A stretch of DNA of 5,268 nt from Chloroflexota bacterium (GTDB lineage: Bacteria > Chloroflexota > Dehalococcoidia > UBA2247 > RBG-13-53-26), in assembly GCA_017885485.1 (NCBI GenBank), contig JAFNFZ010000084.1:2783-8050 (forward strand), given 5' to 3'. The notes below the pieces were generated by a model, which was not told where the DNA came from, did not search any database, and saw only the letters and a list, made by a program, of their open reading frames with translations. Both the position numbers and the translations under genes were made by a program. Of the stretch, positions 1 through 5,043 are shown one piece after another. Within the stretch, counting starts at the first letter, position 1, and the number at the start of each line of letters is the position of its first letter.

Positions 1-467
1 CGGCCATCAACCCGGGAAACAGCGGCGGCCCACTGGTCAACATGGCAGGGCAGGTGGTGGGCATCAACACGGCGATCGCCGCCGATGCGGAGAACATCGG
101 CTTTGCCATCAGCGCAGACACAGCCATTCCGGTGATAAATGACCTGATCACCAAGGGGTTTGTATCCTGTGCCTACCTGGGAGTAACGATGGTCAGCGTG
201 ACGCCGGCCATCAAAGCGGAGTATGGCCTGTCGGTTGACCATGGGGCGCTGATCATTGAGGTGGTCTCAGGGAGTCCCGCAGACCAGGCCGGTTTGAAGG
301 CCGACGATGTCATCATCAAGTTCGGCGACACAGAGATAGAGGATGCTGACCAGCTCAGGACAGCGATACGAAGCCGCAATGTGGGGGACACAGTGGCAAT
401 CACGTATGTTCGGGGGCAGTCCACCTTCACCACCCAGGCTACCCTGATACTGCGGCCGTCCTCCTAG
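1..467 (+). CDS. HtrA/DegP-type trypsin-like serine protease with PDZ domain, C-terminal part (5' end outside window)
   Basis: The reading frame is open from the window edge (first full codon at 3) and gives 154 residues before TAG at 465-467, followed at once by an in-frame TGA. Fragment residues 1-11 read AINPGNSGGPL, the catalytic serine motif of the HtrA family, with the nucleophile at residue 7. GINTAIA and IGFAIS follow, both typical of the end of the HtrA protease domain. Residues about 57-150 form one PDZ domain, starting with the YLGV loop and carrying SPADQAGLKADDVII and the GDTVAITYVRG strand. HtrA proteins are normally secreted or membrane-anchored and degrade or refold damaged envelope proteins. 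The His and Asp of the triad and any signal peptide lie upstream and cannot be seen. Only one PDZ domain precedes the stop, which fits DegS/HtrA/HhoA-like proteins better than two-PDZ DegP. The family call is secure; the exact paralogue is not. Confidence 0.93.
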   Translation, partial: AINPGNSGGPLVNMAGQVVGINTAIAADAENIGFAISADTAIPVINDLITKGFVSCAYLGVTMVSVTPAIKAEYGLSVDHGALIIEVVSGSPADQAGLKADDVIIKFGDTEIEDADQLRTAIRSRNVGDTVAITYVRGQSTFTTQATLILRPSS

Positions 468-529
468 TGAATCTGCCCTGTGACCTTCTTTCCTGCGTTG
501 AATATCCGAGTGAACTCTGTGCTCGAATC

Positions 530-547
530 CTGCCAGCCCCCTGGCAG
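530..547 (+). terminator. Perfect 7-bp hairpin between protease and synthetase genes
   Basis: CTGCCAG at 530-536 and CTGGCAG at 541-547 are exact inverted repeats around a CCCC loop. The hairpin sits 63 bases after the protease stop and 76 bases before the synthetase start, so it could end protease transcription. No T-run follows (the next bases are ATAGCGAAC), so it is not a classical intrinsic terminator. It could instead be an mRNA-stabilising stem or chance. I see no convincing promoter in the remainder of this 155-base gap. Confidence 0.35.
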
Positions 548-608
548 ATAGCGAACTTCCTGTTCCGTGTTTGCCGTAACATGACACATGGTTGAACGAA
601 CCTGATCT

Positions 609-614
609 GGCGGA
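609..614 (+). promoter_or_regulatory. Likely ribosome binding site deciding the ATG start at 623
   Basis: GGCGGA ends eight bases before the ATG at 623 and is a partial Shine-Dalgarno match. A TTG two codons upstream (617) could also start translation, but the spacing from this element to TTG is too short. An in-frame TGA at 593-595 excludes any start further upstream. Confidence 0.45.
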
Positions 615-622
615 TTTTGACG

Positions 623-2059
623 ATGCTTCAGAAACGGGAAGTGGAAAGCGATCTGGGCGGGGAGAAGCTGAAGGAACTGGACGGTATCTTCCACCCCAGG
701 TCAATCGCGGTGGTGGGCGTGTCCACAGATGCGAACAAGGTTGCGTCGCTCTGGTTGAAGAGCCTGATATCCCGCGGCTTCAAGGGGGACGTCTACGCTG
801 TGAACCCAAAAGGGGGAGAGGTCTTCGGTCGCAGGATATGGCCCAGCCTGAGCTCCATCCCCGGGGCGGTTGATCTGGTGATTGTCTGCACTCCCCGTTC
901 CACTGTGCTTGATCTGCTGCGGGAGTGCGCTGCCAAAGGAATAAGGGCGGTCTACTTCTACACTGCGGGGTTCTCGGAGTCGGGCGAGACGGAATGGGTC
1001 GATGTGGAGGAGGAGATGGTACGGGTGGCCAAGGCCGGCGGCTTTCGGATCATCGGCCCCAACTGCTTCGGCGTGTATAACCCGGAGCATGGCATGCCGT
1101 ACGGGCCGTTCAACATCATGGCCCCCCCGGGCTCGACAGGGCTGATTGTCCAGAGTGGGGGGAACATGGGCAAGATCCTGGAGTTTGGGATGACGCAGGG
1201 CCTGGGGTTTGGCAAGAGCATTAGCCTGGGCAATGGTGCTGACCTCGGGGCAGCCGATTTCCTGGAGTACCTGGCTGTTGATCCAGATACCAGGGTCGTC
1301 GGCCTTTACCTGGAGGGGCCGCGGGATACCCGCCGCCTGTTTGAGGTGATGCGTACAACTGCCGAGATGAAGCCTGTGGTGGTATGGAAGGGAGGCAGTA
1401 GCCCGGCAGGAGCCAGGGCGGCGGTCTCCCACACTGGAGCGCTGGCAGCCTCCGCCGAGGTCTGGTCGGGGGCACTGCGGCAGGCGGGAGCCATCGAGGT
1501 GCGGGGCCTGGATGAGATGACAGACACGCTGCTCCTGCTGGATAGATTCGGGCGGTTGGGGAGAAACAACGTTGGCGCGATCTGTGGCCTCACCGATGGG
1601 GGTGGTGGGGAATCGGTGCTGATATCCGATGCCTGTGCTGCTGCCGGCGTGGAGGTGCCGCCATTGACGGAGAAGGCCAGGAGGCAACTGGTACAACTAA
1701 TCGGCCAGGTGGGCAGCGTGCTGGGCAACCCGGTGGACATGAGCCAGTGTCAGAGCGTTCCGGAGAAGGTGGAGTGGGCGATGGAACTGGTGGCCGGCGA
1801 GCCTCAAATCGATGTGCTGCTGGTCTATGAGAGTGCCGGTGTCCTTCTGGACTTCTATCCCAGGGAAGTGACGGACGCGGTCAACGAAGCAATACTGGAC
1901 TTTGCTCAGAAGAAGGTCAAGCCCATGGTACTGGTACTACCCCACGGCCCTGCGGAGACACGCCGTGGAGAGATCGAGCGCAGGTTCATCGGTGCGGGAG
2001 TGCCTGTCTTCCCCAGCATCGAGCGGGCGGCCAGGGCTATCCGCAATGTGTGCCAGTAG
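623..2059 (+). CDS. ADP-forming acyl-CoA synthetase, alpha (CoA-binding) subunit
   Basis: The product (478 aa from ATG 623) matches the alpha subunit of NDP-forming acetyl/acyl-CoA synthetases. This cytoplasmic family is related to succinyl-CoA ligase and couples acyl-CoA cleavage to ATP formation, or the reverse, through a phosphohistidine. Residues about 20-115 are the CoA-binding Rossmann-like domain (SIAVVGVSTDANKVASL, VYAVNPKGGEV). Residues about 140-290 are the first ligase domain, with IGPNCFGVYNP and the phosphorylatable His270 in SHTGALA. Residues about 312-465 are the second ligase domain, with the glycine-rich LTDGGGGESVL and GNPVDM. Length fits a stand-alone alpha subunit; there is no ATP-grasp domain, so activity would need a beta subunit encoded elsewhere. 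The gene lies 155 bases after the protease gene and faces the convergent minus-strand set. The acyl substrate (acetyl, propionyl, aryl) cannot be told from sequence. A non-enzymatic CoA-binding paralogue is possible but less likely because the His motif is intact. Confidence 0.9.
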   Translation: MLQKREVESDLGGEKLKELDGIFHPRSIAVVGVSTDANKVASLWLKSLISRGFKGDVYAVNPKGGEVFGRRIWPSLSSIPGAVDLVIVCTPRSTVLDLLRECAAKGIRAVYFYTAGFSESGETEWVDVEEEMVRVAKAGGFRIIGPNCFGVYNPEHGMPYGPFNIMAPPGSTGLIVQSGGNMGKILEFGMTQGLGFGKSISLGNGADLGAADFLEYLAVDPDTRVVGLYLEGPRDTRRLFEVMRTTAEMKPVVVWKGGSSPAGARAAVSHTGALAASAEVWSGALRQAGAIEVRGLDEMTDTLLLLDRFGRLGRNNVGAICGLTDGGGGESVLISDACAAAGVEVPPLTEKARRQLVQLIGQVGSVLGNPVDMSQCQSVPEKVEWAMELVAGEPQIDVLLVYESAGVLLDFYPREVTDAVNEAILDFAQKKVKPMVLVLPHGPAETRRGEIERRFIGAGVPVFPSIERAARAIRNVCQ

Positions 2060-2130
2060 TCGTGTTCGCAGGGACATGGCTTCAGGTGATGGATGCGAAG
2101 GTAATGTACCGAAGCAGTTGAGCTAGGGCA

Positions 2131-2157
2131 GGCCACAGTCTCCATAGGACTGTGGTC
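2131..2157. terminator. Stem-loop in the convergent spacer, possible bidirectional terminator
   Basis: CCACAGTC at 2133-2140 pairs exactly with GACTGTGG at 2148-2155 around a 7-base loop, and the stem extends by a G-U and a G-C pair to 2131/2157. It lies 71 bases past the synthetase stop, between two genes that converge, which is where a shared terminator is expected. Neither strand has a T-run after the stem, so intrinsic termination is uncertain. The rest of the 2060-2300 spacer shows no credible gene, only a weak partial match to the 24-base repeat at about 2082-2101. Confidence 0.5.
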
Positions 2158-2300
2158 CATGCACGCTCAGGCGGGTCTGGGAGCCTCAAGTCTAGGTCAG
2201 TGACATTCGAGGACAGCCCGAAGTTGCACAAGGCGCTGGCTGCTGGAACCACAGAAGGTGGCAGCTGTAGGTTGAGAAGTGGTACGAGTATGGGAACAGG

Positions 2301-3035
2301 TCACCTATGCCTACGATTTCCCCATTGCCCCAGCAATGTTCTTTCCATGTCCTTGTCTCTGTTGTCCTGACCCTTGGTCAGCACAGTGTCGGCACCGTAC
2401 TTCTCCAACATATTTGCCACAAACCTCATGAGTTTGCGGTTGGGATACCATCTCCCTGCCATATGGTAAATATCGATGGGCATCTCATTCAGCACACGAG
2501 TCGCTTCCCACTGCTTGGCATACTCTGCACGCTCTTCACTATCAAGCGGACGTGTGTCAAAGATTAGCCAGCTGTCCTCGGTAAAAACATTCGTCTCGGG
2601 GGGAATCGTGAAAGAAACATACCGCGTCCATACCCTGAAGGGGAACTTCTTGTAGACTGGAACCATCTTAACGAGGAAAGCCCGGCGGCGAAGTGCATCC
2701 CTGCTGGAGAAATAAAGGGAGCCTGTAATGGGGCTACCCTCATTCCGCCGTGCTTGCGCCACTGCCTCGATAGTATCCTCGTCTGTGTCATAGGCCATCA
2801 TAAAGTCCTTCGCGCTCTTCTCTTCCTCCGATATTCGCCTGTCAATATACCAAATGTCTTCGAGAAGCTCCCGGTCATACTCTTCGATCTTGTTCTTTCT
2901 GGGGACCTCTTTGGTTTTCTGCCCAAAGGGGTGTCTCCAGTCTACGCTGAACCCCGTCATCCGTTTTACTACCCAGCCGAAGTAGAGGATTGCGAAGGTC
3001 CCGAGTAACACCCAGAACAGGAGGCCCCAGCTCAT
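2301..3035 (-). CDS. Membrane-anchored protein of unknown function
   Basis: I do not recognise the family of this 244-aa product. Residues about 3-23 (GLLFWVLLGTFAILYFGWVV) form a clear hydrophobic segment followed by KR, so the protein is probably a single-pass anchor with its body in the cytoplasm by the positive-inside rule. A signal peptide is less likely because no small-residue cleavage site follows. Residues about 40-100 are strongly charged and probably helical (EEYDRELLEDIWYIDRR, then EEEKSAKDF). Residues about 115-165 alternate hydrophobic and aromatic residues and look like beta strands (VWTRYVSFTIPPE, SWLIFDTRPLDSEERAEYA). Residues about 195-213 (WYPNRKLMRFVANMLEKYG) look amphipathic helical. 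The tail is basic (RRHR). No catalytic signature is visible. The ATG at 3035 follows a weak GAGAA element. It is the last gene of the minus-strand set and stops in the spacer facing the synthetase gene. The coding call is firm; the function is open. Confidence 0.8.
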   Translation of the reverse strand: MSWGLLFWVLLGTFAILYFGWVVKRMTGFSVDWRHPFGQKTKEVPRKNKIEEYDRELLEDIWYIDRRISEEEKSAKDFMMAYDTDEDTIEAVAQARRNEGSPITGSLYFSSRDALRRRAFLVKMVPVYKKFPFRVWTRYVSFTIPPETNVFTEDSWLIFDTRPLDSEERAEYAKQWEATRVLNEMPIDIYHMAGRWYPNRKLMRFVANMLEKYGADTVLTKGQDNRDKDMERTLLGQWGNRRHR

Positions 3036-3054
3036 TTGTTTCTCGGATTCTCAG

Positions 3055-3264
3055 TCATAGGGCAGTAATTTGTCCTACCAGAATCTTCTGCGACACCATA
3101 TACCGCAACCTCAGCTTGGACGCAAAGGGCTGCACTACTGTCCGGAGTATGGTGCACGAATCGGCTGTCCGAAAGCACCATCCGGTTGGATCAAGATAAT
3201 CTGCATAGGACTGCGGTGCACTGACGCTGAAACATTCGTGGCAATGGAGGCCCTTCTGCGTCAT
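3055..3264 (-). CDS. Doubtful 69-aa ORF filling the gap between the RusA-like and membrane genes
   Basis: This ORF would start 15 bases after the RusA-like stop and end 19 bases before the next ATG, spacing that would suit an operon gene. It has a Cys/His cluster near the start (HCHECF) and two later Cys residues. Against it, the AGGAGG inside the end of the RusA-like gene lies 21 bases from the ATG, too far for a normal ribosome site. The composition is not protein-like over most of its length, other frames here are also open, and the 24-base repeat, which also occurs outside any gene, falls inside it. The 244 bases between the two flanking genes may simply be non-coding spacer with a promoter. 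Confidence 0.2.
   Translation of the reverse strand: MTQKGLHCHECFSVSAPQSYADYLDPTGWCFRTADSCTILRTVVQPFASKLRLRYMVSQKILVGQITAL
3097..3125 (-). promoter_or_regulatory. Weak candidate sigma70 promoter for the membrane-protein gene
   Basis: On the minus strand TTGCGT (3125-3120) and TATATG (3102-3097) are 17 bases apart. The first matches TTGACA at three positions and the second TATAAT at four, so this is weak. The start of transcription would fall about 55 bases before the ATG at 3035. The -35 half and most of the spacer are the 24-base repeat. The equivalent place at copy 2 has no -10 box. Confidence 0.25.
3106..3129. repeat. 24-base direct repeat, copy 1
   Basis: The stretch opens CAACCTCAGCTTGGA, then one variable base (C here), then GCAAAGGG. 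It equals copy 2 at 4864-4887 at 23 of 24 positions, in the same orientation and 1758 bases away. The similarity ends sharply on both sides. This copy begins 71 bases upstream of the membrane-protein gene. Read on the minus strand, it contains the -35-like part of a possible promoter. Confidence 0.8.
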
Positions 3265-3279
3265 TGTGCATTATCGGAT

Positions 3280-3837
3280 TCAATCCCTCCTTGCTAGAAG
3301 ATCATCCCTTGTTGCTACATGAAATGACTCCGTTTCTTCACCAACAACCTTTATCGTCAGGACGACTTCTGAATGACCTATATTGGGCTCAAGGAATTGG
3401 TCTGTTGAAATTGATAGCCCTGTGATCAGGCTGTCATCTTCCAACAGACAGTAGAAAGGATCCTCGTCAGGTCCTGGAGAAACGCGAGGTGGCAGAGCAT
3501 TGCCCTCTGGGACTTTGAGCGAGTCAAGCAGGGTTTTCAGGCGGTTATCCAGATCACCGCCAAGAGTCACGATGGACCCCTTGGGACCTGGCTTCAGGAT
3601 GAAGATATTGAGTTGCGCAGCCATATATATGCGGTCGCTTATGATCGGGATGAAGCGAAACGGACCCCTGCGGATTTCCAGTTGGCTGCGTATTTCCTCG
3701 ACTAGGGCGCTGCGACTCTCATTGCTCATGTAGTTCTTCAACTGACAGTGAAAGTGCCTACGCAAGTCATGCTTGTGAGTCGGGCTACCATTGGATCTCA
3801 ACTGTCCACGGTAGTGGAGTGTTAGCTCGTATCTCAT
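3280..3837 (-). CDS. RusA-like endodeoxyribonuclease (Holliday junction resolvase fold)
   Basis: This 185-aa product carries the RusA acidic signature. GDLDNRLKTLLDSL gives D95, D97, N98 and K101, matching the D-x-D-N-x3-K pattern of E. coli RusA (D70, D72, K76). LLEDDSLITGLSI gives D134/D135, matching the last metal-binding aspartate (D91). RusA enzymes are cytoplasmic, Mg2+-dependent dimers that cut four-way DNA junctions and are usually phage- or prophage-borne. This protein is longer than RusA (about 120 aa): it has a charged N-terminal half containing EIRSQLEIRRGPFRFIPI, and about 33 residues between the two motifs rather than about 14, rich in Pro and acidic residues (residues 109-128). 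The ATG at 3837 has a strong ribosome site upstream. The gene starts 89 bases after the 249-aa gene on the same strand and is probably co-transcribed with it. I infer nuclease activity from the motifs only; a non-resolvase role such as cutting other DNA structures is equally open. Confidence 0.72.
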   Translation of the reverse strand: MRYELTLHYRGQLRSNGSPTHKHDLRRHFHCQLKNYMSNESRSALVEEIRSQLEIRRGPFRFIPIISDRIYMAAQLNIFILKPGPKGSIVTLGGDLDNRLKTLLDSLKVPEGNALPPRVSPGPDEDPFYCLLEDDSLITGLSISTDQFLEPNIGHSEVVLTIKVVGEETESFHVATRDDLLARRD

Positions 3838-3846
3838 GGTGTTGCG

Positions 3847-3854
3847 TCACCTCC
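3847..3854 (-). promoter_or_regulatory. Strong Shine-Dalgarno site for the RusA-like gene
   Basis: The minus strand reads GGAGGTGA, an eight-base complement to the 16S rRNA tail, ending nine bases before the ATG at 3837. It is the best ribosome site in the window. It fixes the start and suggests efficient translation from a polycistronic message, as no promoter is evident in the 89-base gap. Confidence 0.8.
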
Positions 3855-3926
3855 CGTTCAGGTTTCTGTGCTACGGCGGCTGGGAGAATAATGCGACTGT
3901 TTCTGCCTTGAAGTGAAGGGCAGTGG

Positions 3927-4676
3927 CTATGGCAGCGAGAGTGCACACTTTTCTATCCAGTTACGCACAATCTGGCGCGCTTCGTCCAACTCTCCCTGTG
4001 TAGCGTCACGTAGGTCCCCCAGGTGTTCGCCACGATGTCGGCCTTGCTCCAAAGGCTCTGCGTCCGCAAGAATGCCTAGCCGTCGCCACTCAGACTTTGG
4101 GATATTCAACTTTGAGCGTGCTTTGCTATCACGCCCGAAATGCTTCGCCAGGGCGTCCCGGATCTCACAAAGATGCACCAACTCATTCGCTGGATCGTTG
4201 ACAGCGGCACTGTAACTGCCCAGAAGCGACTGGAGGAGCGGATCTGGGCTCTTCTGCGCCACCAAGTCTAGGAACCGGGCATGTTCCGCTACGCGCTCTG
4301 CTTTTGTGTCTTGAATGATCTCACCCGAAGCGCTTCTGATGACTACGTCGACTTCATTCCCGACTACGACCATTTCGGCAACACCTAGTGATATGGCTAC
4401 ATCTTTGCGTCCGTTGGCATGGTGTTGATATGTTGCTGGACCTGCAAGCTTGTACGGTCGATGAGTTTGCAGTTGCCTACCAGCGAAGATTGCCCCAACT
4501 TGACCCTCAACCACTCGCAAGAGGTCTGTCGTCACAGAGTCCTGAGGGGCAACAAGAGTTACGGTCACTTTGCCGTCTTCTACAGCGATGGTGTAATCCG
4601 AAGTCGAATGGCTGTAAGGGGCTTCGAAGTATGTGGTTGGCTGGTATGTCCACTCTAAGACCGTTTTCTCTATCAT
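3927..4676 (-). CDS. Two-part protein of unknown function
   Basis: I do not recognise a named family for this 249-aa product. Residues about 1-120 look rich in beta strands (DYTIAVEDGKVTVTLVAP, RKDVAISLGVAEMVVVGNEVDVVIRS). Residues about 125-245 look helical, with LVHLCEIRDALAKHF at 166-180, the SEWRRLGILADAEPL stretch at 195-209, GRHRGEHLGDLRDAT at 212-226, and a final amphipathic helix ELDEARQIVRNWIEK. R213 to H218 fits R-x4-H, the spacing of the HEPN ribonuclease motif, but six residues are weak evidence. No signal peptide or membrane segment is seen, so the protein is probably cytoplasmic. The ATG at 4676 has AGGA ten bases upstream, and an in-frame TAG at 4708-4710 blocks extension much further. 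A good promoter lies about 120 bases upstream, making this the first gene of the minus-strand set. The RusA-like gene follows after 89 bases. The coding call is firm from length, composition and context. Confidence 0.82.
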   Translation of the reverse strand: MIEKTVLEWTYQPTTYFEAPYSHSTSDYTIAVEDGKVTVTLVAPQDSVTTDLLRVVEGQVGAIFAGRQLQTHRPYKLAGPATYQHHANGRKDVAISLGVAEMVVVGNEVDVVIRSASGEIIQDTKAERVAEHARFLDLVAQKSPDPLLQSLLGSYSAAVNDPANELVHLCEIRDALAKHFGRDSKARSKLNIPKSEWRRLGILADAEPLEQGRHRGEHLGDLRDATQGELDEARQIVRNWIEKCALSLP

Positions 4677-4796
4677 GCGTCGGGAATCCTGACTCCGGAT
4701 GGATCTCTAGTGTGTCCCCAACGGTATCAGCAGCAAGATGGCTAGCAGCCCAGCTTGTCACGCTTTCGTTCTTATGGTCCTGTAGTACCTAGACGA

Positions 4797-4826
4797 ATCA
4801 TATGACTAGGTCTGATGTGGAGTCAA
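4797..4826 (-). promoter_or_regulatory. Sigma70-type promoter upstream of the 249-aa gene
   Basis: On the minus strand TTGACT (4826-4821) and TATGAT (4802-4797) are 18 bases apart; each matches its consensus at five of six positions. Transcription would begin near 4790, leaving a leader of about 115 bases before the ATG at 4676. A second TTGACT lies 27 bases upstream (4853-4848), and repeat copy 2 begins 38 bases upstream of the -35 box. This suggests the set is expressed independently of ileS. Confidence 0.55.
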
Positions 4827-4863
4827 GGTCTGTGCCTCGTACCGGACAGTCAACAGAGGCTCT

Positions 4864-4887
4864 CAACCTCAGCTTGGATGCAAAGGG
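4864..4887. repeat. 24-base direct repeat, copy 2
   Basis: This copy differs from the one at 3106-3129 only at position 16 (T instead of C). It lies in the gap between ileS and the 249-aa gene, just upstream of the candidate promoter. ACCTCAG at 4866-4872, within the repeat, also forms a 7-base inverted repeat with CTGAGGT at 4896-4902; copy 1 lacks that partner. The gap 4677-5043 holds no credible gene on either strand. Confidence 0.8.
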
Positions 4888-4998
4888 GGGACAGACTGAG
4901 GTCTTGCAGGGTGCTAGTGGGGGTGAGTGCCAGGTTTCTGCCTGCGGGTCGCGCGATCACCGAGAGGTCGGGGCAAGGGCCAGAAGTCCGTGTTTGCT

Positions 4999-5037
4999 CA
5001 CCCCTGTCAAAACAGTTCTGACAAGACTCAGGGGGTG
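4999..5037 (-). terminator. Terminator-like stem-loop after ileS
   Basis: The structure begins seven bases past the ileS stop on the minus strand. CACCCC at 4999-5004 pairs with GGGGTG at 5032-5037, and TGTCA at 5005-5009 can pair with TGACA at 5019-5023, leaving an 8-base bulge on one side. Alternatively the outer stem extends as CACCCCTG with a single bulged base. No T-run follows, so intrinsic termination is not certain. The position directly after the ileS stop is the main support. Confidence 0.45.
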
Positions 5038-5043
5038 ATTGTC

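Noticed and set aside
267..704. Minus-strand open frame of 145 codons across the protease end and the following gap
   Set aside because: It overlaps the PDZ coding region and the start of the synthetase gene, and its composition is not protein-like.
701..1696. Long 331-codon minus-strand open frame opposite the acyl-CoA synthetase gene
   Set aside because: It lies wholly antisense to a well-supported gene in GC-rich sequence. The translation is Pro/Arg/His-rich with no recognisable domain, as expected of a shadow frame.
2242..2266. Imperfect GCTG...CAGC hairpin in the convergent spacer
   Set aside because: The stem is short, with a large one-sided bulge and no T-run; the hairpin at 2131-2157 is far better.
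2143..3220. Similar 17-base stretches starting CATAGGACTG at 2143 and 3204
   Set aside because: They agree at only 15 of 17 positions with no wider similarity. Matches of this size are near chance for 5 kb, and the first is part of the convergent hairpin.
4388..4792. Plus-strand 134-codon open frame opposite the 249-aa gene
   Set aside because: It is mostly antisense to a better-supported gene, and its Leu/Ser/Arg/Trp-rich translation looks random.
3106..4887. The two 24-base repeats as a CRISPR or transposon
   Set aside because: Only two clear copies 1758 bases apart with no regular spacers exclude a CRISPR array. They are direct rather than inverted, with no transposase between them, so an insertion sequence is not supported.
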